Shown here: in pieces, positions 10,237 through 19,911 of the stretch
Layout of the letters: each line of letters begins with the position of its first letter
How positions within the stretch are numbered: position 1 is the stretch's first letter
Assembly: GCA_001839685.1 (NCBI GenBank)
Contig: MLAK01000441.1
Coordinates: 51,723 to 115,722 of the forward strand
Reading direction: 5' to 3'
DNA: 64,000 bases
Source of the DNA: Tritrichomonas foetus
Lineage: Eukaryota > Parabasalia > Tritrichomonadida > Tritrichomonadidae
Notes under the pieces: generated by a model
The model's database searches: none
Told to the model about the DNA's origin: nothing
Seen by the model: the letters and a program-made list of their open reading frames with translations, nothing else
Program-made: the position numbers and the translations under genes

Positions 10237-10423
10237 GTTTTAGAGATAAATGATTTGTCTCTAATGGAATTGGTCATTGGCCAGCGGTAAAACTCAAATT
10301 ATACAATGGTTTGATACGTAAACCTAGAAAAAAAAAAATGAATGTGTCAAATCGGAACAAAGTTTCAGGGAAACAAAAAAAATGTAGGGAAATTTCATTA
10401 AAGATAAAAAGAAGAAGAAAAGT

Positions 10424-10936
10424 ATGTACGGGCAATATAATGAATCATTAGTGAGTTTATTGAATCCTTTTGGAAAAGAAATTACAAAAATCACAATAAA
10501 AATTGATGAAATATTGGGATTAGTGAAAACAGTAGAATCAGTAAACCAGAGTTTGACAGATATTCAAGAAAGATGTCATAAAATTGATGATTTTGTGAAT
10601 AAATTTGCAGGTTACCAACAGAATATAAACCAGAAACATAACTCCTTAGCTAAGATAATCGAAGAACAAGAAGAAAATTCTATTAATGCTAATTTCTCAA
10701 ATTCCCAATTTAAACTTTATTGTTTGATTAAAGGACAAAAATATAATTTGAACCAATTAATAGAAATTGCTAAATATATTTCCAAAAAGAACAAAAATAT
10801 TAAAAAACCTGGATGGCAAGAAAAAAGAAGCATAAAACGAATGATTTTTTGGTTTGACCGAAATTGGGTTTCTATTGTGCCAAGCATTGATCACTATATA
10901 GAAGGCACCTTCAATTCTGATACGGAATCTGATTAA
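10424..10936 (+). CDS. small orphan protein with a coiled-coil N-terminus
   Basis: The 170-residue protein starts at the ATG at 10424 and stops with TAA. Residues about 10-85 are helical with heptad-like spacing of Ile, Leu and Val, so a coiled coil is likely. Residues about 95-150 form a basic segment containing YNLNQLIEIAKYISKK and a Trp-rich piece (PGWQEKR, FWFDRNW). The tail is acidic (DTESD). There is no signal peptide or membrane segment. I recognise no family. It sits between the frame-disrupted orphan and the M60 gene, all on the plus strand but widely spaced, so no co-transcription is implied. Confidence 0.65.
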   Translation: MYGQYNESLVSLLNPFGKEITKITIKIDEILGLVKTVESVNQSLTDIQERCHKIDDFVNKFAGYQQNINQKHNSLAKIIEEQEENSINANFSNSQFKLYCLIKGQKYNLNQLIEIAKYISKKNKNIKKPGWQEKRSIKRMIFWFDRNWVSIVPSIDHYIEGTFNSDTESD

Positions 10937-11449
10937 TCATATTATTCTTTTTGAATGATTATGTGGAACTGACTCAATGTTTGTTCTTATCTCTCTTTTG
11001 GTCAATGATTATCTTGAACATTCAGAACAAGATTTTCTATGTTATTGTTCAATAGTAATTTACTAAACATAAAAAAACTTTTAATAAAAGCTTGTCTAAA
11101 TTCCATAATCACTCTATTGATAAAATCATGATGAGATATTGAAAATCAATTAAATAATGTACAATCTGAGTCAAAACAATCAAGAAAATAAGGTAGGTAA
11201 TCTTAATATCATCATGATCAAAAAATAATTGAGATTTGTGATAATTACATCAAGCAAGGTGTTTCGAGCTGTTAATTTTTTGTGTTTACTTTCAATTTGG
11301 ACTATAGAAAAAATGCAACTAATAATTTTTCAGTTAAAATACTGCATATTCGATACAAAAAGAGAAATGTACGAATTTTTTTTTTTTGAATAAAAAGATG
11401 AACTCGTTGAATTTTTGTGTTATCAATTAAAAAAATACAACAATAGAAG
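10937..11449. other. gene-free stretch upstream of the M60-like gene
   Basis: The stretch is very AT-rich, with a T9 run near 11370 and A runs. No TCA initiator is clear next to the ATG at 11450. I see no RNA gene or repeat. Confidence 0.4.
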
Positions 11450-14400
11450 ATGATTATGCTCTTTATTCATCTATTTTTATCTCTTATTACCTGTACAGAT
11501 GATTCCAGTAATTATATTCGCTCAATATTTGGTGCTCCTGGAGTTGATGAAGTTGAAATTGATATTGTTGATGGATTTGAAGTGATCGAGACAGGACTTC
11601 CAAAACCCACAACAAAACATATATGGGAAGGAAGATTTACTACCACTCAAATCAATGACAGCGATTATCCATGGCCAGATAAATCCTTCAATGGAACATG
11701 TAATTGGACTATTCTTCAAAATGAAACTTCAAAAATCCGATCTATGCATCAAAGATGTAATGTTACACAAGATGAATTGTACAAACATCCAGTTGCAGCA
11801 AAACAATATTTTACAACTGACGAAGAACTTAAAAATGCTGATCGAGTTAAAGTTAAGTATGTGGTTGCACCAAAATACAATCGACATGTGCCACCTGTTT
11901 TTATTCCACCAGGAGAAGTATGTACAATTGAGTATGCTGTTCCAGGAGCAGCAGGAACATTAACACTTTCCTTGAACACTGCAATGCATGAAGTTATAAT
12001 GTATGATGATGGAAGTCCTAAATCTACAACAAGATTAAACGATGTCCGCATTCTCAACGTTAATCTAGCGAATCAAATTAACACAATTGGATCTCCATAT
12101 GGTGGTGCACCAAATTTTGTTATGAGTGTGGACCATCCAATAGAAGTCACTATCTCTGGTGTTATCCTCTGTCCATGGTTCAAATATGGAATGCACTCGG
12201 ATGAAGAATGGGAAAATGAAATATCTAAATTACCAGGTCCATATGCACACATTGACACAGGAAATATGTTAATTAACATTCATGCTAGTTTTGTCAGGAG
12301 TGCAAAACGCATGAATGACTGTATGAAATTCTACAGGAGCGCCTACCAGATTTCTCAATCCATAGCATATGATAAATACACACCAAATCAGTATTTTACA
12401 CGTCCAACAAATATACTCCAGATGAATTACGATTCATTTGTTCCATATGGTTCTGCTGTAGCATTTATAGGTTCAAATTACTGTCATTTCCCAAATGATT
12501 GGATTGAGGACATGCTTGATTGGGAAATTGTCCAAAAAAATCCATGGGGTATTGTTCATGAAATGAATCATCATCATCAAAAAGATTGGTGTTTAACTCA
12601 AGACGCAATAGAAATGTCAAATAATGCATTAAATCTCGTCATTTACGCTCAAACAAATCAAGCATCTTTTTCAAGGACAGAATCTGGAGGATTATCAGAT
12701 TGGCCATATTATTCTACACTTTTTAGCATATTGAATAATGATGATTCTTATGGACTTTCTAGATACTCATGTATGTTACACTACTTCGGGCTAGAAAAGT
12801 TCAAATTATTTGTAAGATCTGATCAATCAGATTTATATTATCCAAGAGCTACATATGGAAATGCTGGAGCTGAAATGCTTAGAGCATCAAAGATTTTTAA
12901 CCGAAATATGCGTTATCATTGGAACTTCCATGGAACTGATGATTCCACTCTTTTCTCATATGAGGAAACTGAAAAAGAGCTGAATAACCTTAATGTCGAA
13001 GATTTTCACCCAGTTGCAACTTCTTATGGATGTGGTTTCATCAATGATGATGAAATTGGGTATATTACCATTCGTCCTTTTCAAATTCCACCTTCACCCT
13101 ATGTTCTTAACTTTAATAGTACCATGAGGCAAAGAGAAAATACTCAGTGGTTTGGAGACTTTGAATTCATAAAAGTAGAAACTGAGAATGGGAGAGCAGA
13201 TGCTTTGGAAGAAATTGGTTTCGGAAGATATCGCCTCACACCAAAAGATTCTATCACTGAAATTGAAGAAGTTATTGCACATTACAGAGATAAGACAACA
13301 AAGAAAACTACGAAAATTATTTGTCAATTCATTCAAAAAAATAATTATAGTTATTTTGAAAGATATGAAAACATATCAGATTATAATACTATTTTTGAAG
13401 CTTATCAAGCAATAATTGAAGGAAATGAAACACTTACTTATCAATTAACTACTCACACATTAATTTCTTCACCAACATATATAATACCTAATGATGGGAA
13501 ATGGCTTTCAATCACTAAAGGAATGATAGTTCCCCAAGAAACAAGCCAAAATTTTGTATTTGCTGTTCAAGCTGATGAAATGGCTCTCTTTTATTTATCT
13601 GAAACTCCATTGGCAAATGATCCTGACATAGATGAGCCGCACTTAATAAATTATCAAAAAACATATAATACGAATTATAATAATGGAAATCATTCAAATC
13701 TTGTTTCATTGGTGAAAGGAAAATTATATTATTATGTCTTTGTTATTTATAACAAAGTTGGTCAAGGAGGTGGATCAATTGGATTTAGAACTAATTCAAC
13801 TAGTAATTTCGTTCAAGTAGACAATAGTTGGTTGAGATATAAGGAATGTAGTGAAAAAGAAGTTTTCGATAAACAATATAGTCCCGATTTCGAAAAAATT
13901 TATTTGATGGATCAATGGGATGGTTCATACTTTATTTCTCAAGATTTATCATCATGGAATGTCTATAAACATCCACTTGGTGATGTCTTCATTGATTCAG
14001 CTAACTCTGAAGGATCCATGGCGAAATCTAAAAATATCACAGATGTTTGGACAGATGGTGATCCAACCACAGAATTCCGTACAAAATGGTGGTCTGGAAA
14101 TGGTCCAATCCAACTGATGCCACATATTTACGAAATTGATATGGGGAAAACATACTCTTTCAGCCATATTAACATTGGAAGGTGTGGAAATCCAAATTAT
14201 TTCGATTTGGAGAGTGATATTGAAATTAAAGTTGCTCCTGACAATTTCACAACGATTATAGGCACAGGAAATGAATCGAGCACTATTCCATACACATCCA
14301 GCAATTATTCACTTAATCATGATGAAGCCACAGTGTTTGATGGACATTTTATTGCTACAACACCAATTGTTAGTTTAGGAAGACAGGTTTCAGGAAGATA

Positions 14401-15124
14401 CTTGAGGATCACAATTTTCAACAACACAAAAATCTGGAAAGATAATTATATTGGACGATCATCTATTTCAGCTGTTGAAGTTGGAACACCAATTCGAGCG
14501 AAAAAGATTTATCCAATGACCAATACGAAGATATTAAAGCTAGACAGTTTTGAAGAAACTCGTGCTAGTCTATCCTATAATGGAAAAGGATTCACAGGAA
14601 AAAAAGGTTCTAAGTTAACAATTACACTTCCAAAAGGATTAACAGAAATCGGAATCATTGATGATTACTATCCATCAATGGGAACAGCAAAAGTAAAAAT
14701 TAATAAAAAAGATGCTGGAACTATTCATGATAGTATTTCAAAACAAGAAGATAACAATAAACTCAAGTATAGCACAAAAGCACACAAATCTCTATTGTTT
14801 TTCACTAATGTAGAATCAAAGAAAGAAAACACTATTACAGTTGAAGTGACAGATGGTGAAATAACCCTTGCTGGCATAATCACAGATGAAAATGTGGTTA
14901 CTTACCAAACTGATCTATCAAGAAACAAAGATATTAGTTATAGCGTTTCGCCAAAGAAAAAGAAATTAAGTTCAGGAGCAGTTGCAGCAATTGTTATTGT
15001 TGTTCTTTTGGTTGTAGCTGTTATTGCTGTCGGCATCTTCCTTTACATTAAACGACCACCATTTATTGAAAAATTATTTGGAGGAGGAAATGAGAGCAGG
15101 TCTAGCCTTTTCGGAACAGTCTAA
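11450..15124 (+). CDS. secreted, membrane-anchored M60-like (enhancin-type) metallopeptidase
   Basis: The 1224-residue protein begins with a hydrophobic signal peptide (about 1-16; ATGs at 11450 and 11456 are both possible). The zinc motif HEMNH is at 370-374, with the third ligand candidate Glu388 in EMSNN. This matches the HEXXHX(8-28)E pattern of Pfam M60-like peptidases. A discoidin/F5/8-type C carbohydrate-binding-like domain is at about 846-1012 (contains WWSGNGP and GRYLRITIF). One membrane helix at about 1176-1198 is followed by a short cytoplasmic tail of about 25 residues. M60-like enzymes of host-associated microbes, including Trichomonas, act on mucins and other glycoproteins at the cell surface; that role is family knowledge. 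The predicted topology is type I, with the catalytic domain outside the cell. The stop reads TAAA. All catalytic residues are intact. Confidence 0.92.
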   Translation: MIMLFIHLFLSLITCTDDSSNYIRSIFGAPGVDEVEIDIVDGFEVIETGLPKPTTKHIWEGRFTTTQINDSDYPWPDKSFNGTCNWTILQNETSKIRSMHQRCNVTQDELYKHPVAAKQYFTTDEELKNADRVKVKYVVAPKYNRHVPPVFIPPGEVCTIEYAVPGAAGTLTLSLNTAMHEVIMYDDGSPKSTTRLNDVRILNVNLANQINTIGSPYGGAPNFVMSVDHPIEVTISGVILCPWFKYGMHSDEEWENEISKLPGPYAHIDTGNMLINIHASFVRSAKRMNDCMKFYRSAYQISQSIAYDKYTPNQYFTRPTNILQMNYDSFVPYGSAVAFIGSNYCHFPNDWIEDMLDWEIVQKNPWGIVHEMNHHHQKDWCLTQDAIEMSNNALNLVIYAQTNQASFSRTESGGLSDWPYYSTLFSILNNDDSYGLSRYSCMLHYFGLEKFKLFVRSDQSDLYYPRATYGNAGAEMLRASKIFNRNMRYHWNFHGTDDSTLFSYEETEKELNNLNVEDFHPVATSYGCGFINDDEIGYITIRPFQIPPSPYVLNFNSTMRQRENTQWFGDFEFIKVETENGRADALEEIGFGRYRLTPKDSITEIEEVIAHYRDKTTKKTTKIICQFIQKNNYSYFERYENISDYNTIFEAYQAIIEGNETLTYQLTTHTLISSPTYIIPNDGKWLSITKGMIVPQETSQNFVFAVQADEMALFYLSETPLANDPDIDEPHLINYQKTYNTNYNNGNHSNLVSLVKGKLYYYVFVIYNKVGQGGGSIGFRTNSTSNFVQVDNSWLRYKECSEKEVFDKQYSPDFEKIYLMDQWDGSYFISQDLSSWNVYKHPLGDVFIDSANSEGSMAKSKNITDVWTDGDPTTEFRTKWWSGNGPIQLMPHIYEIDMGKTYSFSHINIGRCGNPNYFDLESDIEIKVAPDNFTTIIGTGNESSTIPYTSSNYSLNHDEATVFDGHFIATTPIVSLGRQVSGRYLRITIFNNTKIWKDNYIGRSSISAVEVGTPIRAKKIYPMTNTKILKLDSFEETRASLSYNGKGFTGKKGSKLTITLPKGLTEIGIIDDYYPSMGTAKVKINKKDAGTIHDSISKQEDNNKLKYSTKAHKSLLFFTNVESKKENTITVEVTDGEITLAGIITDENVVTYQTDLSRNKDISYSVSPKKKKLSSGAVAAIVIVVLLVVAVIAVGIFLYIKRPPFIEKLFGGGNESRSSLFGTV

Positions 15125-15679
15125 AAATCAAATTATGTGATCAAATACGACTTTATTTTTTTATTCACAAATATAATCTCATATATCATCACTTTCAAAA
15201 AGTCATCATTTACTCTAATTTATACCATTTTATTGGAAGTATAATATATTATGGCTTTTCTTTCTAGAAAATAGATGATTCAACCTCACATCACTGTACG
15301 TTTAGTATTGTGTTTTTAAAGTGGTCGGATAAAATTATTGCTTTTTCACTTTTTAAAAACGTATTTGAACAAACATTCATTCAAAATCACCCAGATAGAT
15401 TTCCAAAATGACATTCCTTTTTATGGTATTTAGTCCTAATTAAACATTTACTAAAAGGAAAATCATAACTAAAAAGTAAATTAATTTTATGTTTCCAAAT
15501 AATGAACACCAAATAAATACTTTGGTCAAAGTAATTTATATTTTTCAGATCAGAAAGTTTGAATTACAATTCAAAAAAAACTTTCAAGAAAACGGTCTCT
15601 CTTCAGAAAAGTTTATACTGCCGTTTATTATTACCTTTTGTAAACGATAGAAATAAGCCACTTTTTTACTTGGCTACAT
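15125..15679. other. gene-free stretch with the CCT beta promoter
   Basis: The AT-rich stretch has CCGTTTATTA at 15621-15630, the element also seen before the BEACH gene, 50 bases before the CCT ATG. Nothing else is recognised in the remaining 450 bases. Confidence 0.45.
15621..15629 (+). promoter_or_regulatory. CCGTTTATT promoter-like element before CCT beta
   Basis: The 9-mer CCGTTTATT is identical to that within both elements at 1990-1999 and 2099-2108. It lies 51 bases upstream of the CCT beta ATG. Recurrence upstream of unrelated genes suggests a general upstream element. Its role is inferred. Confidence 0.45.
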
Positions 15680-17263
15680 ATGAAGAGTTCAGGAGTCCAA
15701 CTTTTAGACACCAACGCAGATGAAGAGCGTGGTGAAATCGCCCGTATGTCTGCATTTGTCGGCGCAATGGCAATTGCTGACTTAGTCAAAACCACACTCG
15801 GTCCGAAAGGAATGGACAAAATCCTCCAATCGCTTTCACACACAGACACAATCAATGTTACAAACGATGGTGCTACAATCCTCAAGTCAATTGTTATCGA
15901 TAATCCAGCCGCTCACCTTATTGTCGAACTTTCTCAAGCTCAAGATTCCGAAGTTGGTGATGGAACCACATCAGTCGCCGTCCTTTGCGGTCAGCTTCTC
16001 CACGAGGCAGAGACTCTCGTCGGCCAAGGAATCCATCCACAGACGATCATTGCNGGATGGCGTCAGGCAGCCAAAGTTGCCCTCGAAGCTCTCGAAAAGT
16101 CAGCCAAATTAGCAGAAGACCAAACAAAATTCCGCGAAGACCTCGTTCGTGTTGCCGGAACAACACTCAACTCAAAAGTCCTCGCTATGGAGCGCGACCA
16201 ATTTGCAGAAATTGCAGTTAAAGCAATCGAGCGTTTGAATGATCCATCCAGAATCGATGCCATCTCAATTTTGAAGGTCACTGGTGGAGCCCTCCGCGAA
16301 TCAGAGCTTGTCGATGGATTAATCCTTCAATGCGAATTTGGAGTCGGCCAACCACACAGAGTCGAAAACGCAAACATTCTTATCGCTAATACTGCAATGG
16401 ACACAGACAAAATCAAGATCACTGGTGCCAAAATCGAAACAGATTCGCCCGACCAATTAGCCAAAATCGAAGTCGCCGAAAGAAAGAAGATGATCGACAA
16501 ATGCGAAAAGATCGCAGCTCACAAACCAAATGTATTCGTTAACCGTCAACTCATTTACAACCTTCCAGAAGAATATTTCACAACACACGGAATCAACAGC
16601 GTCGAGCATGCCGACTTCGCAGGTGTTGAGCGTCTTGCTCTCGTTACAGGCGGTGATATCGTTTCCACATTTGATACGCCAGAAAGCGTCAAGCTCGGAC
16701 ATTGCGACCTTGTTGAAACAATCATGATTGGTGAAAGTAAACTTCTCAAATTCAGCGGTTGCAAAGACCCAGCAACAGCTACTATCGTTCTCCGTGGTGC
16801 AACAGACCAAATCCTTGATGAGGCAGAGCGTGCCATGCATGACGCNCTTTGCGTTATTGCTTCAATGATGGAAGAGAANCGNACAGTCCTCGGNGCAGGA
16901 TGCAGCGAAGTTTTGATGGCCGACGCCGTTGACGAGGCTGCCCGCCAAACACCAGGCAAGATCGCACTCGCCATGGACTCGTATGCNCGCGCACTCCGCC
17001 AGATTCCAATGATCCTCGCCTCAAACGCAGGACTCGACGCACCAGACATCGTCGCGAGCATCCGCGCTGCTCACGCAAAGGGACAGACGACATACGGTCT
17101 CGACATAAATGGCCGCGGAATCGGTGACATAGAAAAATTAGGAATCACAGAGAGTTTCAAGGTTAAGCGCCAGATTGTCATCAGCAGCGCAGAAGCAGCC
17201 GAACAAATTCTTCGCGTTGATGAAATTGTTAAGTGTGCACCAGCCCGCCAAGGAAGGAGATAA
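15680..17263 (+). CDS. CCT2: chaperonin TCP-1/CCT subunit beta
   Basis: The 527-residue protein matches group II chaperonins over its full length. TLGPKGMDK (about 39-47) and TNDGATILK (about 60-68) lie in the equatorial domain, followed by the ATPase motif EVGDGTTS at about 91-98. The AFVGA start and DNPAAHLIV plus IHPQTII segments point to the beta subunit. CCT is a hetero-octameric ring in the cytosol that folds tubulin and actin with ATP, an important job in this tubulin-rich cell type. Codon choice favours C- or G-ending codons much more than the neighbours, as expected of a highly expressed gene. Six ambiguous bases (16054, 16846, 16879, 16882, 16894, 16987) all fall on third codon positions. 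The stop reads TAAA. It is convergent with the Vps45-like gene. Confidence 0.93.
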   Translation: MKSSGVQLLDTNADEERGEIARMSAFVGAMAIADLVKTTLGPKGMDKILQSLSHTDTINVTNDGATILKSIVIDNPAAHLIVELSQAQDSEVGDGTTSVAVLCGQLLHEAETLVGQGIHPQTIIXGWRQAAKVALEALEKSAKLAEDQTKFREDLVRVAGTTLNSKVLAMERDQFAEIAVKAIERLNDPSRIDAISILKVTGGALRESELVDGLILQCEFGVGQPHRVENANILIANTAMDTDKIKITGAKIETDSPDQLAKIEVAERKKMIDKCEKIAAHKPNVFVNRQLIYNLPEEYFTTHGINSVEHADFAGVERLALVTGGDIVSTFDTPESVKLGHCDLVETIMIGESKLLKFSGCKDPATATIVLRGATDQILDEAERAMHDXLCVIASMMEEXXTVLXAGCSEVLMADAVDEAARQTPGKIALAMDSYXRALRQIPMILASNAGLDAPDIVASIRAAHAKGQTTYGLDINGRGIGDIEKLGITESFKVKRQIVISSAEAAEQILRVDEIVKCAPARQGRR

Positions 17264-17475
17264 AGCAAGGTTCATCTAAACATCTAATACCTATTATAAC
17301 TTTCCATTCTGTTTTTATTTATGTCGCTCTTATTTCTTTTTTTCTCATCTTTATGCCATTCTTATCATCTTTAATGACTGTTTGTTGTGAAAGAATCGAT
17401 TGTTTCAATCTATTCCCCTCACTGTAAAAAAAAATAATGAAATTATTTAGATATAAATTATATTTAATTCTTATT

Positions 17476-19128
17476 CTATGATGTGAAAGGTTTCACTTCG
17501 AAATCGAGGAATGATGCTGCATTATGAACGGTTGTTCCGCCAAGTATGAACTGGTGCCCTATACCACTTTCTGTCCTTTTCTTCGACATATTTGTTACAA
17601 CGCCCAATTCAGCATAAGTTGCACCACCAACACAAAAAACGATAACTTTGTAGGAATCGCCTCTTTTGTTGTCGATGAATGGGTATTGGTTCGGATCGAG
17701 TTTCTTGTCTTTTATGGCTTGTAAAATTGTTTCTAGTGGCGGGTGATACATTTCGAATTGAGATTTGGCTGTTGATGATTTTAATCCTTTCTTAAATTTG
17801 GCCATGAGTGATCGATTCGAGAAAATATCACCACTGCGAAGGTCTTGACCAGCAATTCGTGTCAAAACTTGGGCATAGCGCATTTCTTGCTGATGCCATG
17901 GACCACGTGATTCAAGTGCTCCTAAAACTCTTGAAATATAATCTGGGTCAGATTTTTCATAATGCAAAACATAAACAAGTGCCAAACGAAGAGCATTTTC
18001 TTTCGAACAGCTTGGACTTTGAATAAGATCACAGAATTGCTGACATTGATCACCAGCATCATTAACTGTTGCTATGATTTGTTCGAGTGATGTGATATCA
18101 AGTAAACCATCTTGAATGACTTTTTGATGAAGTGCTTGATATAATTCGAGATGAGTATTTGCGTAAGTGATTTCATTGTTTCCTTGAAGAACTTTTAATG
18201 CTTTTTCATTCATTGTTGCAATTTTCTCGCTTTTCACTTGTTCATTGATTGCTTTGATTCCATCGAAACGTTGACGAATGGCATTTCCAGCATCTTCGAG
18301 ATACATTGTATCAATCCTTTCAGTTTCTGGATCGCTTCTCTCATCAATAATAAACTGCTTTCTGCCAATTTCAATGATGTTGTTTTTGATGGTGAACAAA
18401 TCATGAATAATTGGCAAATAATAGAAAAAGTGGAGAAGTGGAGTAACTGGATCATTTCTGCGATCAAGAATTAACACAACAACGCTATCGTCGCGAGAAT
18501 TATTGAATAGGTCGCCGTTCGATGAAACAAGCTGTGAAAGCCCAGTTGCAATCGTTTTTGTAACTTCAGAATTTTTGTCATAACGAATGATGGGCTTACC
18601 GCGGACAGAACAAATAGCTGCAAATAATCCTTCTGCAATTCGGGAAGATTGCTCAGAAAGTTGTGGGTTTTTACGGAATTCTGAAATGTCTGGCATGTTA
18701 AGCGAAAACAGGCGTGTTCCAAGTGCTGAAAAATCAACAAAAACTTCCTGGAAATTTTCGATTAATGTATTCGTGTCGCGGGACGCTAGCTGATGCAATT
18801 GTGAGTCAGTTATCGTATTTGTAAAGAATAAGGCGTACTTTGAAAAGTGTGGGTTTTGTAATTCTTCGCATAAAAGATCGATATTGTCATTGGTGGGACG
18901 AAGAAGGCAATAGCAGGAAAGCGCGGCAACCTGCGGATCAGCTGGCTTTCTGACACGTTGCGAGAGCTGCTCAATTAAAACAACTTCGTGTGTATATAAT
19001 TCAGTTTTCGACATGGCGACGCTAATATACGCCAATGTTTCCGGATCGAGAAGGAGTGCTTTAACGCCGACAGATGTATCACGGAAAATGTGTTCGAGGT
19101 ATCTAAAGACTGAAAGTTGAATGTTCAT
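17476..19128 (-). CDS. VPS45: Sec1/Munc18-family protein, Vps45-like
   Basis: The 550-residue protein is a full-length SM protein. The signature VVLILDRRNDPVTPLLHFF (about residues 217-235) and the C-terminal VIVFCVGGATYAE (about 500-512) are typical of the Vps45 branch, as is the modest length. SM proteins clasp syntaxin-type SNAREs; Vps45 acts with a Tlg2/syntaxin-16-type SNARE in traffic between the trans-Golgi and endosomes. The start is the ATG at 19126-19128. Upstream on the coding strand is TTTCAAAAA, an initiator-like motif 6 bases before the ATG. The stop is TAG followed by AATAAG. Only about 210 bases separate its end from CCT beta. Vps33 or Sly1 paralogues are less likely. Confidence 0.87.
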   Translation of the reverse strand: MNIQLSVFRYLEHIFRDTSVGVKALLLDPETLAYISVAMSKTELYTHEVVLIEQLSQRVRKPADPQVAALSCYCLLRPTNDNIDLLCEELQNPHFSKYALFFTNTITDSQLHQLASRDTNTLIENFQEVFVDFSALGTRLFSLNMPDISEFRKNPQLSEQSSRIAEGLFAAICSVRGKPIIRYDKNSEVTKTIATGLSQLVSSNGDLFNNSRDDSVVVLILDRRNDPVTPLLHFFYYLPIIHDLFTIKNNIIEIGRKQFIIDERSDPETERIDTMYLEDAGNAIRQRFDGIKAINEQVKSEKIATMNEKALKVLQGNNEITYANTHLELYQALHQKVIQDGLLDITSLEQIIATVNDAGDQCQQFCDLIQSPSCSKENALRLALVYVLHYEKSDPDYISRVLGALESRGPWHQQEMRYAQVLTRIAGQDLRSGDIFSNRSLMAKFKKGLKSSTAKSQFEMYHPPLETILQAIKDKKLDPNQYPFIDNKRGDSYKVIVFCVGGATYAELGVVTNMSKKRTESGIGHQFILGGTTVHNAASFLDFEVKPFTS

Positions 19129-19911
19129 TTTTTGAAATAAATTTTTAGCTTTTTACAATTTTCTAACTATAAGCAACTTTTTGATAAATTTACAATATTG
19201 AAAAAGTTGTTATATATATGCAAAATGTCATTCACAAATTTTTATGATCGGTTATAAACATAAAATAATTTACTATCATAACTCTAGCATATGCATTATT
19301 TGAACATATATCATTTAGCACTAATTGTCCATATAATAATGGAAAAACATTATTATTTATGAAAAGATAATTTGATTTTATAAAATTCGGTTAAGAGACA
19401 TGTGATTTAAAAAATTCGGTGATGCCTTTAAAATCAGATCCCAATCATGTGTTATGGAAAATGATTCATGATAGGCCGTATTACTTTATGAATATAACTA
19501 TCTTACTATACTAATAGGTTATATAATCACAGTGATGAGAATTTTTCCTGGTGCTTATTTTCAATATTTAATTTGCATTATCCATAATTCTCTAAAAATA
19601 AGGGAAAAATTCTTATACTTTACTATAAATTTCCTAAAAATCCTTTCAACATTAATAATATCGATAAGATTGTAATATATAATTTTTATAAAAAACATGA
19701 TATTTATGTTAGTGTCATTTTCATCATATTTTTGTTTGTTAAAATAACAAAATGTTAATTCAAATATCCACATATTTTATTAACATTAACAAATGCTATT
19801 CTAATATCTTAAAAAAGTATTTCTAACACATCAAACAGCTTTGTACTTTCAGTGATTCATTCATCAATGAATTAATCAATTCTTCAATCAATTCATTCGG
19901 TTGAAGATGAT
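19129..19911. other. gene-free AT-rich stretch
   Basis: The stretch is about 780 bases between two minus-strand genes. It holds the Vps45-like promoter near 19129-19150 and the 3' end region of the coiled-coil gene. A 70-codon ORF on the minus strand (19561-19773) is Ile/Asn/Lys-rich and looks like random AT-rich translation. I see nothing else. Confidence 0.5.

Larger units (their letters stand above)
9896..10423. other. gene-free stretch holding a palindrome and a long hairpin
   Basis: No credible ORF is present. The stretch contains a 14-bp perfect palindrome (10100-10113) and a 14-bp perfect inverted repeat (10153-10166 with 10223-10236), described separately. The surrounding 10060-10300 segment is less AT-rich than typical intergenic DNA here, so an unrecognised RNA or a 3'UTR element is possible. 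Confidence 0.45.

Noticed and set aside
11860..12775. GTATGT words that could be trichomonad intron donors
   Set aside because: They lie inside the intact M60 coding frame and no ACTAAC-type branch/acceptor follows; splicing would remove coding sequence.
11450..15124. Possible viral (enhancin) origin of the M60 gene
   Set aside because: M60-like genes are widespread in host-associated bacteria and trichomonads; composition matches the neighbours and there are no flanking viral or mobile genes.
16457..16840. Long antisense open frame inside CCT beta
   Set aside because: It mirrors the codon bias of the sense gene, which has full family homology; the antisense product resembles nothing.
8917..19291. 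The 13-mer ATAACTCTAGCAT shared near 8923 and 19279
   Set aside because: Pairs of matching 13-mers are expected by chance in 64 kb of AT-rich sequence, and the flanks do not match.
19561..19773. Minus-strand 70-codon frame
   Set aside because: It is Ile/Asn/Lys/Phe-rich, as expected of random AT-rich DNA; no motif.
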